Assembly (NCBI GenBank): GCA_022953095.1
Contig: JALJCR010000001.1
Coordinates: forward strand, 248,001-312,000
Direction of reading: 5' to 3'
Length of the DNA stretch: 64,000 nucleotides
Source: Qipengyuania sp. ABI-127-1
GTDB taxonomy: Bacteria > Pseudomonadota > Alphaproteobacteria > Sphingomonadales > Sphingomonadaceae
Positions within the stretch are counted from its first letter, which is position 1. Every line of letters starts with the position of its first letter. Made by a program: the position numbers and the translations under genes. The notes beneath the pieces are model-generated. The model searched no databases, was not told the origin of the DNA, and worked only from the letters and a program-made list of their open reading frames with translations. Positions 32,216 through 41,157 of the stretch are shown here, in pieces.

Positions 32216-34023
32216 GTCTTGAGTTTCGCGTCCATCATCAGGCGCAGCGCATTGCCGAGAAAGAAGCCGTTTTCCAAGTCTTCGATGCGCAATTCGGCTT
32301 CGCGCGCCTTGCCTTCGTCGAGGAGGGACCGGCGGAACACGCCGGGCAGCAATCCGAGGCTGGCAGGCGGGGTCAGCAATACGCCGTCTTCGCCGCGTAC
32401 GAAGATATTGGTGACGCAGCCTTCGGTGAGCAAGCCGTCCTCGCGCACGAACAGCGCTTCGTGCGCGTCATGCTGCCGGGCGATGCGCTGTGCGTCCTCG
32501 TAAAAGCCGCGATCGGTGGTCTTGTGCCGCAGCCGCCAGTCGCCCGGATCGACGGGGAGCGGCAGAACGATGCAGCGGACAGGTTCCGGCCAGGCTTCGG
32601 GTACATCCTGTGCCTCGAGCGCGATTTCGCCGGAACGGGAGGCGAGCAGTCGGACTCGGCTGGGCTTGTCGAGCACGAAACACAGCGCATGAAGCTGGTT
32701 GCGCGCCTCGTGCCGGTCGAAGGCAAAGCCAAGTTCGCTCGCGCTCGTCTTTATTCGCAGGAGATGGTTTTCGAGATGCGTGATGCCCGTTTCCGGCGAA
32801 AAGCGCATCGTTTCTATCAGGTCGAATTGCGCCGCACGGTGATGGGGCGAAGAGGTCCGGATAAAGGCCCCCTTGAGCAGCGCTTCACGCCATTCGGACG
32901 CCGGTTCGCTGTCGGCGACGATCGCTCCGCCCACACCGAGTACCGCCTTTCCTCGCCCGTTTTCGACTTCGGTCAGGCGCAGCGTTCGGATCGCGACATT
33001 GAACGCCGCATCGCCATCCCTGCCGATCCGCCCGATCGCGCCGCAATAGGGGCCGCGCGGATCGCGCTCGACCGCATCGATCAGTTCCATCGCACGGATC
33101 TTGGGCGCGCCGGTGATCGATCCGCAGGGGAACAGCGCGCGCACCAGATCGATCGCGCCTTCATCCGGTTTCAGCCGCGCGCGTACCGCGCTGACCATCT
33201 GGTGGACCGTGGGGTAGCTTTCGATCGCGAAAGGATCGTCTACCCGCACGCTCCCGGGTTCGGCGACGCGCGAGAGATCGTTGCGCAGCAGGTCGACGAT
33301 CATCAGGTTCTCGGCCTTGTCCTTGACCGATCCGGCAAGCTCTTCGGCCATCGCGCGATCCGAAGCCTCGTCATGGCCGCGTGGGCGTGTGCCCTTCATC
33401 GGCTTGGCCTTGGCCTCGACGCCTTTCAGCGAAACGAAAAGCTCGGGGCTGAGGCTGAGCAGCCAATGCGATCCGTCGAAAACAACCCCGCCATATCCCG
33501 CCTGCGCAGTGGGGCGCAGTGCCGCATAGAGGCCCAGCGGGTCGCCGGTGAAGCTGCCCGCGAGGGGAAAGGTCAGATTGGCCTGGTAGATATCGCCCGC
33601 GCGGATCGCCTCTTGCAACGCCGCGAAGGCTTGCGTGTATCCCCCTGGCGAAATCTGCGGCTCGAGCGGGCCGACACTGCCGCCGCCCGGCGCGTTTTTC
33701 GTCAGCCAGTCGGGCATGTCCTCTGCGGCGATCCGCTGCGGCGTGTCGAACGCGCCAAGCCAGACGAGCGGCCCCGCACCGCCGCTGCGGGCATCGGTCA
33801 GCGGGCGCAATCTGGCCTCCAGCGCCAGCCCGGCCTCGTAGGCGATGTATCCCGCCAGTTCCCCGCCCTTACGGCGAGCCTGTTCGGCAGCGGCGAGCAC
33901 GGTCTCGATTTCGTCGGGACGGCGCGCAACGAAGAGTTCGCGTGGGTTTTCGAACAGCAGGGCGTCGGCCGCGCCGCTATCGCGCGCATCGTCGAGCAGG
34001 ACAAAGGGATGCCGTTCCGCCAT
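32212..34023 (-). CDS. pabB: Fused aminodeoxychorismate synthase component I / 4-amino-4-deoxychorismate lyase
   Basis: 603 residues in two domains. Residues 1 to about 365 are the chorismate-binding PabB domain (DIYQANLTFPLAGSF, KAKPMKGTRPRG, FPCGSITGAPKIRAMELI). Residues from about 370 are a PabC-like PLP-dependent lyase (FDLIETMRFSPETGITHLEN, LLTEGCVTNIFVR). The fusion makes 4-aminobenzoate for folate from chorismate, needing a separate glutaminase (PabA) not in the window. It heads the operon with the RluA-type and ArfB genes and is divergent from the HerA-like gene. Confidence 0.92.
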   Translation of the reverse strand: MAERHPFVLLDDARDSGAADALLFENPRELFVARRPDEIETVLAAAEQARRKGGELAGYIAYEAGLALEARLRPLTDARSGGAGPLVWLGAFDTPQRIAAEDMPDWLTKNAPGGGSVGPLEPQISPGGYTQAFAALQEAIRAGDIYQANLTFPLAGSFTGDPLGLYAALRPTAQAGYGGVVFDGSHWLLSLSPELFVSLKGVEAKAKPMKGTRPRGHDEASDRAMAEELAGSVKDKAENLMIVDLLRNDLSRVAEPGSVRVDDPFAIESYPTVHQMVSAVRARLKPDEGAIDLVRALFPCGSITGAPKIRAMELIDAVERDPRGPYCGAIGRIGRDGDAAFNVAIRTLRLTEVENGRGKAVLGVGGAIVADSEPASEWREALLKGAFIRTSSPHHRAAQFDLIETMRFSPETGITHLENHLLRIKTSASELGFAFDRHEARNQLHALCFVLDKPSRVRLLASRSGEIALEAQDVPEAWPEPVRCIVLPLPVDPGDWRLRHKTTDRGFYEDAQRIARQHDAHEALFVREDGLLTEGCVTNIFVRGEDGVLLTPPASLGLLPGVFRRSLLDEGKAREAELRIEDLENGFFLGNALRLMMDAKLKT

Positions 34024-34132
34024 CAGTGCCAGCCTTTACCGCTTGGTGAGCGCCTGTCGAGGGATTGCTTGACCGCGCCCACAAGCCTGCGCCACACCCC
34101 CGCGACTTGCGAGCAGCGGGAGCGGATTGCGG

Positions 34133-35659
34133 ATGAGTGAAATTTTCCTCGGCCTGGGGGCCAATGGCGAGCGCCAGCACCTCAGGCTCGGTCAGGCCAA
34201 TCGCCATGGATTGATCGCCGGCGCCACCGGGACGGGCAAGACGGTGACGCTGCAGGGGCTCGCGGAAAGTTTCTCCGCTCAGGGCGTCCCGGTTTTCGTT
34301 GCCGACGTGAAGGGCGATCTGGCCGGAATTTCGATGGCAGGATCGCCGCAGTTCAAACATGCCGACAAGCTTGAGGGGCGCGCCAAGGAGCTGGGCATGG
34401 AGGACTATGCCTACGCCGACAATGCTGCGGTCTTCTGGGATCTCTATGGCGAAAAGGGCTTCCCGATCCGGACGACGATCTCGGAAATGGGGCCTTTGCT
34501 GCTGGCGCGGCTGCTCGATCTCAACGACACGCAGGAAGGCGTGCTCAATATCGTGTTTCGTCATGCTGACGAGAACGGCCTGCTGCTGCTCGATCTCGGC
34601 GATCTGCAAGCGATGCTCGCCTATGCCTATGACAATGCGAAGGCGCTGTCGGGCACCTATGGCAATGTCTCGAAACCGAGCGTCGGGGCTATCCAGCGCC
34701 AGCTCTTGAGCTTCGAAAGCCAGGGCGCGGACATGTTCTTCGGCGAGCCTGCGCTGGAAATCGACGATTTCGTCAGCCTCGACGGGCAGGGGCGCGGCGT
34801 GATCAATGTGCTCGCCGCCGACAGGCTGATGCGCAGTCCCAAGCTCTACGCCACCTTCCTCCTGTGGCTGCTTGCCGAACTGTTCGAAAGCCTGCCCGAA
34901 GTCGGCGATCCGGAAAAGCCGAAGCTGGTGTTCTTCTTCGATGAGGCGCATTTGCTGTTCGACGATGCGCCCGAAGCGCTGGAAGATAAGGTCGAACAGG
35001 TCGTGCGGCTGATCCGCTCGAAGGGGGTGGGCGTCTATTTCGTCACCCAGAACCCGATCGACATTCCGGAAAAGATCGCCGGGCAGTTGGGCAATCGTGT
35101 GCAGCATGCGCTACGGGCCTTCACCCCGCGCGACCAGCGCGCGATAAAAGCGGCAGCGGAGACGTTCCGCATCAATCCCGATCTCGATGTCGAACAGGCG
35201 ATCACGGAATTGAAAGTGGGCGAGGCGCTGGTCTCGACGCTCGATGAGGACGGCGCGCCCACCGTGGTTCAGCGCACGCTGATCAAGCCCCCCCGTTCGC
35301 GCCTCGGCCCGGTGACCGAGAAGGAGCGCGAGATCGTCAACTCGGTCAGCGATCTGGACGGAAAATACGGTGAGGCGGTGGATCGCGAAAGCGCGGAGGA
35401 AGTGCTCGCCGCCAAGACCGCCGATGCCGCCGAGACCGCGAAAGAGGTCGAGGAGAAGGGCGAGGCCGAAGTGCGCAAACGCTCTCGCAAGCACAGCTCG
35501 ATGTGGACGAAAGCGGGCAAGGCCGCAGCCAAGGCGGCGGCCGGATCGCTGACCTCGATCGCGGTGGCAACGGTCATGGGCAAGAAATCGCGCGCCGACC
35601 CGCTGCGCACCGGCGCGACCGCCTTCGTACGCAATATCATCGGTGGGCTGATGCGCTAG
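34133..35659 (+). CDS. HerA-type helicase-like ATPase (DUF853)
   Basis: 508 residues from the ATG at 34133. Walker A GATGTGKT lies at 30-37, FADVKGD-like [12 protein letters not shown] follows and Walker B is [33 protein letters not shown] and [16 protein letters not shown] are characteristic of the DUF853/YjgR group of HerA/FtsK-like ATPases. Its function is unproven; the relatives are DNA-processing motors. A Glu/Lys-rich linker precedes a hydrophobic C-terminal patch ([15 protein letters not shown]). It ends with a four-base overlap against the convergent sensor kinase gene. Confidence 0.88.
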   Translation: MSEIFLGLGANGERQHLRLGQANRHGLIAGATGTGKTVTLQGLAESFSAQGVPVFVADVKGDLAGISMAGSPQFKHADKLEGRAKELGMEDYAYADNAAVFWDLYGEKGFPIRTTISEMGPLLLARLLDLNDTQEGVLNIVFRHADENGLLLLDLGDLQAMLAYAYDNAKALSGTYGNVSKPSVGAIQRQLLSFESQGADMFFGEPALEIDDFVSLDGQGRGVINVLAADRLMRSPKLYATFLLWLLAELFESLPEVGDPEKPKLVFFFDEAHLLFDDAPEALEDKVEQVVRLIRSKGVGVYFVTQNPIDIPEKIAGQLGNRVQHALRAFTPRDQRAIKAAAETFRINPDLDVEQAITELKVGEALVSTLDEDGAPTVVQRTLIKPPRSRLGPVTEKEREIVNSVSDLDGKYGEAVDRESAEEVLAAKTADAAETAKEVEEKGEAEVRKRSRKHSSMWTKAGKAAAKAAAGSLTSIAVATVMGKKSRADPLRTGATAFVRNIIGGLMR

Positions 35660-37065
35660 GTCGGGAGGCGGATTTCCGCCCGGAGGCCCCCTTCCGCGCG
35701 ATTTGCGAGGCTGAGCGTGCCGCCATGCTGTTCGGCCACCGCGCGGGCCAGCGTGAGGCCCAGGCCCGCGCCACCTGTCTCGCGGTTGCGGCTCGCTTCC
35801 CCGCGTGTGAACGGTTCGAGCATCTCCGCCAGCCGTTCCTCCGGAATTCCGGGACCGTCATCATCTATACGGAGCACGGCGTGACCGTCTTCCCGAAGAA
35901 TGGATAGGTGTGCCGATCCGGCATAGCGCAGCGCATTGGTGACCAGATTGCGCAGGCCGCGCTTGAGCCAGGTCAGGTGTACGGGCGCCGCGATGCGTCC
36001 CTGCGTCTCCAGCGTGACGGGCCTGCCCATATCCTCGAACTCCTCGACCACCGATGCGGCGAGTGCGCCGAGCTCGGTCATCTCTGGCTCGGTGTCGCTA
36101 CGGCCGATACGCGCGAGTGAAAGGATCTCGTCGAGGGTCTCGGTGATATCTTCGATCGTCGCGGCCATCTTGTCGCGCGCGGCCGCGTCCTCGACGCTCT
36201 CGATCCGCACGCGCAGTGCCGCAAGCGGCGTCTTGAGATCGTGGCCGATCGCGCCCAGCATGACATCCTTTTCATCGAGCATGGAGCCGATCCGCGCCTG
36301 CATCGCGTTATGCGCCTCGATCAGCCGTCTCACATCGTCGGGTCCGCTCGCTTCCAGTGGCTCTTCGGGCGTGCCGACGCTGCCGAACCGCCGGGTTCGT
36401 TCGGCCAGCGTATAGAGCGGCCGGGTGATCCGGCGCAGCACGAAATAGAGCAGGCCGACCAGCACGAAGAACAAAATCATCGTTTGTATCACCAGCGTGC
36501 GGGGGATGCCGCGATCGAGCGGCGGGACGGGGAGGCGTGCGACTTGCCACACCGCGCTGCCCTCCTGCTTCAAGGCGACCACCATCACCTCGTGCGGGAC
36601 GGTTTCGACCAGAGCCCGCATGCGGGGAAAGTCACGCGCCGCCTCACGCAAGACCGGGTCATCGAGAAAGGGCCGCACGGATATGGCGATTTCCCCGACG
36701 GAAATGCCTTGCGAACGCAGTAGCCGTGCCAGTTCCGCTTCGCGCTGTTGGTCGCGGGGAGCATCCGCCGCCAAGGGCGTGCGGGTGGTTTCGGAGTAAC
36801 GCAGGCTGCGCGGCAGGCGGATCCTGGGCATCCCGTCCCGGCGCGGCGACATCATATGCGGTGGACGAACCATGTGGGCCTTGCGGGCATCGCGATGGCG
36901 AGGACCGCCGAGCAGTTGGAAGGCTGCAGCATGCATGAAAGCCATTTCGCGCCGTTCGGTGGCCGCGCGGTAAAGCATGGTTGCCGAAATCGCCTGGGCA
37001 ATCAGCAGCGCGGCCGCCATGGCCAACATGACCTGACCCAGCAGGCTTCGCGGAAGCAGGCGCAT
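35656..37065 (-). CDS. Sensor histidine kinase (EnvZ-like)
   Basis: 469 residues. The start at 37065 gives [20 protein letters not shown] with a first membrane helix. A periplasmic sensor region of about 150 residues follows, then a second helix ([19 protein letters not shown]), HAMP, HisKA with [14 protein letters not shown] (phospho-accepting His) and HATPase with [21 protein letters not shown] and [13 protein letters not shown]. It phosphorylates the response regulator whose stop it overlaps by one base. The sensor region has His/Met-rich patches ([20 protein letters not shown]), which might indicate metal sensing; this is only suggestive. Confidence 0.93.
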   Translation of the reverse strand: MRLLPRSLLGQVMLAMAAALLIAQAISATMLYRAATERREMAFMHAAAFQLLGGPRHRDARKAHMVRPPHMMSPRRDGMPRIRLPRSLRYSETTRTPLAADAPRDQQREAELARLLRSQGISVGEIAISVRPFLDDPVLREAARDFPRMRALVETVPHEVMVVALKQEGSAVWQVARLPVPPLDRGIPRTLVIQTMILFFVLVGLLYFVLRRITRPLYTLAERTRRFGSVGTPEEPLEASGPDDVRRLIEAHNAMQARIGSMLDEKDVMLGAIGHDLKTPLAALRVRIESVEDAAARDKMAATIEDITETLDEILSLARIGRSDTEPEMTELGALAASVVEEFEDMGRPVTLETQGRIAAPVHLTWLKRGLRNLVTNALRYAGSAHLSILREDGHAVLRIDDDGPGIPEERLAEMLEPFTRGEASRNRETGGAGLGLTLARAVAEQHGGTLSLANRAEGGLRAEIRLPT

Positions 37066-37802
37066 CAGCCGTGCGCGCCGCGTTCGAGGCGCGCGACATC
37101 GGCAGCGAAGCGGTAGCCATCGCCGCGTACCGTCTGGATGAAATGCGGATTGCGGCTGTCGGCCTCGATCTTGCGGCGCAGGCGGCTGACCTGATTGTCG
37201 ACCGCGCGGTCGAACAGGTGGGCCTCGCGCCCCTGTACCAGATCGAGCAGGCGATCGCGGTCGAGCACCTGGCGCGGATGCTCGCAAAACGCGCGTAGCA
37301 TCCGGAATTCGGCAGTGGAAAGGGGCACGAGCGCGCCTTCGGGATCGGTCAGGCGGCGTTTGAGAGGGTCGAGCTGCCAGCCTTCGAAAACAAAAACCGG
37401 CTCTTCCGTCGGCGCTGGCGTGGCGCGGTCGGCGCGGCGCAGGACCGAACGGATGCGCGCGACCAGCTCGCGCGGCTCGAACGGCTTGGTGACATAGTCG
37501 TCGGCGCCGATTTCGAGCCCGACGATCCGGTCCATGGCTTCGCCCTTGGCGGTGAGAAGAATGGTGGGAAGGCCGCGGGTCTCGACGAGATGGCGACATA
37601 GCGACAGGCCGTCCTCCCCCGGCATCATGATGTCGAGCAAGACGATATCGGGCACATTCTGCGCCAGCATGGTGCGTGCGGCTGCGGCGCTTTCCGCCTC
37701 ACGCACTTCGAACCCCTGGCGGACGAGATATTCTGCCAGGGGTTCGCGAAGGCTGCGTTCGTCGTCGACGAGCAGGATGGCGATGGGCGTGGGATCGGTC
37801 AT
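37065..37802 (-). CDS. OmpR-family response regulator
   Basis: 245 residues. The receiver domain has DDERS acidic residues, phospho-acceptor Asp57 in IVLLDIMMPGEDG, LLTAKGEAMDR and DDYVTKPFEPREL. The C-terminal winged helix includes LSTAEFRMLRAFCEHPRQVL and NQVSRLRRKIEADSRNPHFI. It is encoded between an EF-hand protein gene (49-bp gap) and its kinase gene (one-base overlap). It probably controls the operon through the TTCAG sites upstream of the EF-hand gene. Confidence 0.94.
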   Translation of the reverse strand: MTDPTPIAILLVDDERSLREPLAEYLVRQGFEVREAESAAAARTMLAQNVPDIVLLDIMMPGEDGLSLCRHLVETRGLPTILLTAKGEAMDRIVGLEIGADDYVTKPFEPRELVARIRSVLRRADRATPAPTEEPVFVFEGWQLDPLKRRLTDPEGALVPLSTAEFRMLRAFCEHPRQVLDRDRLLDLVQGREAHLFDRAVDNQVSRLRRKIEADSRNPHFIQTVRGDGYRFAADVARLERGAHG

Positions 37803-37851
37803 GATCTGTCCTGTCCGCGCCTACCGCCGGGCGATGCGCGCGATCAAGCGC

Positions 37852-38538
37852 TTACTGGCCGCGACGATCGCCGCGCTTGGCCCTGCGTTCGGCACGCATG
37901 GCTTCGCGTGCAGTCTGGCGTTCGGCCTTGGTGATCTGGCCGTTGCCATCGGCATCGGCCTTGGCGAAACGGGCCGCTATCGCCGCGTCGAATTCAGCAC
38001 GGGTGATGGTCTTGTCGCCATCGGTATCGGCCATGCGGAGCATGTGGCGCGGGCCATGGCCGCCACGGCCACCCCGCATGCCTTGACGCTGGCCACGGCG
38101 TTCCGAGCGCGCCTCTTGCATCGCTTTCAGTTCGTCCTGAGAGAGGCCACCCGAATTGTCGGTGTCCATCTGAGCGAAACGCGTGGTCATCCGTTCCTCG
38201 CGGCGCTCCATGCGCTTGGCGCGGCGTTCTTCCCGGCGTTCCATGCGTGCCTGATGCATGGCTTTCATTTCGGCCTGCGAAAGCTCGCCATCGCCATCGG
38301 CGTCCGCTTGGGCGAACATCGCCTCGCGGCGCGCTTGACGGTCTTCGGCATCGATCACGCCGTCGCCATTGGCGTCCATCCTGGCAAAGGCCTGATTGCC
38401 GTGGGTACGCATCTCGTCGAGCGTTACCAGCCCGTCGCCATTGGCATCGGGATTGTACTTGCCGTGATGATTGGCGAGCGCAGCCGTACCGGTCAGCGCC
38501 AGCGCGGCGGCGGAAAGAGTGAGGACGGTCTTGTTCAT
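37852..38538 (-). CDS. Exported multi-EF-hand calcium-binding protein
   Basis: 228 residues with a signal peptide (MNKTVLTLSAAALALTGTAA, cleaved near residue 22). Six EF-hand loops are readable: DANGDGLVTLDE, DANGDGVIDAED, DADGDGELSQAE, DTDNSGGLSQDE, DTDGDKTITRAE and DADGNGQITKAE. Between them are strongly basic Arg/Met-rich helices (MERREERRAKRMERREERM). It should bind several calcium ions in the periplasm. It is the first gene of the operon with the response regulator and histidine kinase, so it may be a sensor accessory or the main output. Confidence 0.9.
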   Translation of the reverse strand: MNKTVLTLSAAALALTGTAALANHHGKYNPDANGDGLVTLDEMRTHGNQAFARMDANGDGVIDAEDRQARREAMFAQADADGDGELSQAEMKAMHQARMERREERRAKRMERREERMTTRFAQMDTDNSGGLSQDELKAMQEARSERRGQRQGMRGGRGGHGPRHMLRMADTDGDKTITRAEFDAAIAARFAKADADGNGQITKAERQTAREAMRAERRAKRGDRRGQ

Positions 38539-38664
38539 TGCAATTCTCCAAAGGTCTGGAGAGCTGCGACGGACCAGAGGTCTGAGGGGGAGGGACTTGA
38601 GAAGCCTGCCGCAGCTCGTGTCCCTGTATCTAGAGCCGCAATGTCGCAGTTCTATCCCGAACCT

Positions 38665-38709
38665 GGGCTGAATTGTAACGCTTTGCATCATTCAGCCCGG
38701 TTCGTTCAG
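38665..38709. promoter_or_regulatory. TTCAG-containing inverted repeat upstream of EF-hand operon
   Basis: GGGCTGAA (38665-38672) and TTCAGCCC (38691-38698) form an 8-bp dyad with an 18-base spacer, and a further TTCAG lies at 38705-38709. It lies 130-170 bp upstream of the EF-hand start. CCCGG(T/C)TCGTTC is shared with the dyad before lolA. It could be the autoregulatory site of the adjacent response regulator. Confidence 0.4.
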
Positions 38710-38746
38710 CGCCGCGAAAGGCGTGCGACGGCTCAGACCTTGTCCA

Positions 38747-39139
38747 TCACGCCTTGTCCATCAAGAAGGCGTTGAGCTTGTTGCCGTCGGGGTCGCGGAA
38801 ATAGGCGGCGTAAAACACCATACCGTTTTCGTCCGGCTCCCCGCGCGGTCCCGGTTCGCCTTCATCGCTACCGCCATTGGCGAGCGCGATGTCGTAAAGC
38901 CGCTTGACCTGGTCGCGGTCCTTGGCCTGCAGCGCGACCATGGTGCCATTACCGACGCTGGCTTCCTTCCCGTCGAACGGCTTGGTCGCTGCGATCCCGG
39001 CGCCGCCGTCCGCTTGGCCCCAAGCGATGAAGGTGTCGAACTCCATCATTCGCCCAACGCCCATTTCGGCGGCGATGGGATCGTAGAACTTCGCGGCGCG
39101 CTCGAGGTCGTTGGTCCCGAGGGTGACGTATCCGATCAT
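38747..39139 (-). CDS. VOC family (glyoxalase-like) protein
   Basis: 130 residues, one vicinal-oxygen-chelate module: MIGYVTLGTNDLERAAKFYD at the start, VALQAKDRDQVKRLYDIAL in the middle and AAYFRDPDGNKLNAFLMD at the end with the metal-site Glu replaced by Asn (DPDGNKL). The function is not determined; relatives include antibiotic-resistance and lyase proteins. An AAGGAGC site precedes the start. A GAAC-N7-GAAC box 50 bp upstream suggests SOS control. Confidence 0.87.
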   Translation of the reverse strand: MIGYVTLGTNDLERAAKFYDPIAAEMGVGRMMEFDTFIAWGQADGGAGIAATKPFDGKEASVGNGTMVALQAKDRDQVKRLYDIALANGGSDEGEPGPRGEPDENGMVFYAAYFRDPDGNKLNAFLMDKA

Positions 39140-39188
39140 GGCAGTGCTCCTTAACTCAAGCGATTTGCGACCGCTTTGTGATTCGACG

Positions 39189-39203
39189 GAACATTACGGG
39201 AAC
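39189..39203. promoter_or_regulatory. LexA-like box upstream of the VOC gene
   Basis: GAAC at 39189-39192 and GAAC at 39200-39203, seven bases apart, fit the alphaproteobacterial LexA pattern GTTC-N7-GTTC read on the minus strand. The position, 50 bp before the VOC start, suits promoter overlap. Such an eight-base pattern is expected about twice by chance in 64 kb, so only the intergenic position gives it weight. Confidence 0.45.
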
Positions 39204-39213
39204 AAACGGTATC

Positions 39214-41016
39214 CTACAAGGGCGCACATTCCGCTTTGAGCCAGGCGAGATCCTCGCCATCGAGCTGAGGAGAGAGGATGGCGAAGGTCTTGGCGTGATA
39301 GTCGTTCCACCAGCCGATCTCGGCGGGAGTGAGCAGGTTCTTGTCGACCAGTCGGCGGTCGAGCGGCACGAAGGTCAGCGTTTCGAAGCCGAGATATTCT
39401 CCTTCGCTTGCGATCCCGGCGGGCACTACCAGCACAAGATTCTCGATCCGGATGCCATAGGCGCCCGCCTTGTAGTAGCCGGGCTCGTTCGACAGGATCA
39501 TGCCTTCGCGCAAGGGCGTTTCGGTGCCGGGGAAGGCGCCGCCGGGTTTGGAAATGCGCTGCGGGCCTTCGTGGACCGAGAGGTAGCTGCCGACGCCGTG
39601 CCCGGTGCCGTGGCCGTAATCGACCCCGCCATTCCAAAGATGCATCCGCGCGAGCGCATCGAGCGCGCCGCCCGTGGTGCGGTCGGGGAATTTCTGCATG
39701 TCGAGCTGGATGTGGCCCTTGAGGACGCGGGTGTTGCGCTCGATCATTTCCGCCGTCGGCTCGCCCGGGCCGACCCACACGGTGCGGGTGATGTCGGTGG
39801 TGCCGTCGAGATACTGGCCGCCCGAATCGCACAGGTAGATCGAGGAAGGCGGGATCGGGATATTGCTGTCCTCGTCCACCTTGTAATGCGGCAGCGCGGC
39901 ATGCGGACCGGCGGCGCTGATCGTGTCGAAGCTCGCATCCTTCAGCACGCCGCCTGCCTCGCGGAATTCGCGCAGCTTGGCCGCTGCAGTCAGCTCGTCT
40001 ATTTCGCCCGAGGGCGCATTGATCGAGATCCAGCGCAGAAAACGCGACACTGCCGCCCCGTCGCGCGCCTGCGCGTCGCGGTGGCCCTGCTGTTCGGCGG
40101 GGTTCTTGATCGCCTTGGGCAGGACGGTGGGATCGTCGGTGCGGACGACAGTGGCGCCGCCTTCCGCGAGAGCATAGAAGATGCCCGCAACCGCATGGTT
40201 CGGATCGACCGCCACGGTCTTGCCTTGCAGCGCTTTGAGCGCGGGCACGAAGTCCGCCCGGTCGCGCACCGTCACTGCATTGCCGAGATGCTTGGTCAGT
40301 TCGGGCGTGACCTTCTCGGGGGCGATGAACAGCTCCGCCGTGCCGTCCGCATGCGCGAGGACATAGGACAGCGCCACGGGTGTGTTGTCGACGTCCTTCC
40401 CGCGCATGTTGAGCAGCCAGGCGACCGAGTCGAGCGCGCTGATGACCGTCGAATCGTAGCCCTCGGCCTTGAGCCAGTCGGCCACCTCGGCGCGCTTGTC
40501 CGCGCTCGAACGGCCCGCGTGTTCGTCATCATGCGGCACTGCTGGCACGAGCGAGGCCTCTGGCCGGTCGTCCCAGATCGCATCGATCGGATTGCCCTCG
40601 ACGGGAACCAGCTCGATGCTCTTTTTTGCGAACAGCTTGTGCGCTTCCTCGGCCCAGCCGATCCCGTGGAGCCAGGCATCGTAGCCGATCCTGGCGCCCT
40701 CGGGCGCGTGCTCGGCGATCCACTTGGCGGGGCTGGTGGCGGGCACATCCTCGTAATCGTAGAGGGAGCCGTCGACCTGTTCGCGCACCTGCACGGTGTA
40801 GCGGCCGTCGGTGAACATCGCGGCCTTGTCGTTGAGCACTGCGGCGCTGCCGGCACTGCCGCCGAACCCGGTCAGCCAGTGGAGGCGCTGCGCATAGGCG
40901 CCGACATATTCGCTCATATGTTCGTCGGAGATCGGGATCACGAAGCCGTCGAGACCGCGCTTGGCGAGTTCGCGGCGCAATCCTTCGAGACGGGCTTCAT
41001 AGGTCTGCATCAACAC
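39214..41016 (-). CDS. Xaa-Pro aminopeptidase (M24B)
   Basis: 600 residues, the long three-domain form. Two creatinase-like N-terminal domains precede the pita-bread catalytic domain. Metal ligands are visible in LCDSGGQYLDGTTDITRTVW (two Asp), GHGTGHGVG (His), ILSNEPGYY (Glu) and FETLTFVP (Glu). It removes N-terminal residues preceding proline in the cytoplasm. The C-terminal WWNDYHAKTFAILSPQL segment is typical of the long form. The gene is divergent from a prolyl-oligopeptidase gene across a 141-bp gap, so two peptide-degrading enzymes share a promoter region. Confidence 0.94.
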   Translation of the reverse strand: MLMQTYEARLEGLRRELAKRGLDGFVIPISDEHMSEYVGAYAQRLHWLTGFGGSAGSAAVLNDKAAMFTDGRYTVQVREQVDGSLYDYEDVPATSPAKWIAEHAPEGARIGYDAWLHGIGWAEEAHKLFAKKSIELVPVEGNPIDAIWDDRPEASLVPAVPHDDEHAGRSSADKRAEVADWLKAEGYDSTVISALDSVAWLLNMRGKDVDNTPVALSYVLAHADGTAELFIAPEKVTPELTKHLGNAVTVRDRADFVPALKALQGKTVAVDPNHAVAGIFYALAEGGATVVRTDDPTVLPKAIKNPAEQQGHRDAQARDGAAVSRFLRWISINAPSGEIDELTAAAKLREFREAGGVLKDASFDTISAAGPHAALPHYKVDEDSNIPIPPSSIYLCDSGGQYLDGTTDITRTVWVGPGEPTAEMIERNTRVLKGHIQLDMQKFPDRTTGGALDALARMHLWNGGVDYGHGTGHGVGSYLSVHEGPQRISKPGGAFPGTETPLREGMILSNEPGYYKAGAYGIRIENLVLVVPAGIASEGEYLGFETLTFVPLDRRLVDKNLLTPAEIGWWNDYHAKTFAILSPQLDGEDLAWLKAECAPL

Positions 41017-41157
41017 GGCGAAATCCTTTCATCGAGGCCAGTCGCAGCTTGCGCGACTGGACGCTTGCGGGCCACGGCGTGGCCGCATAATCACTCCCCC
41101 GTCATAGTCATCCGCGGCGCCGCTTTCCAGCTTTGCGCCGCGCCGGGAGGACCGATC

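Noticed and set aside
30947-34140. Long plus-strand ORFs opposite arfB, the RluA-type gene and pabB
   Set aside because: They lack domains and overlap three genes with complete catalytic motifs on the other strand.
39178-41157. 660-codon N-terminal extension of the S9 peptidase frame
   Set aside because: It is antisense to the Xaa-Pro aminopeptidase gene. A signal peptide and ribosome-binding site mark the start at 41158.
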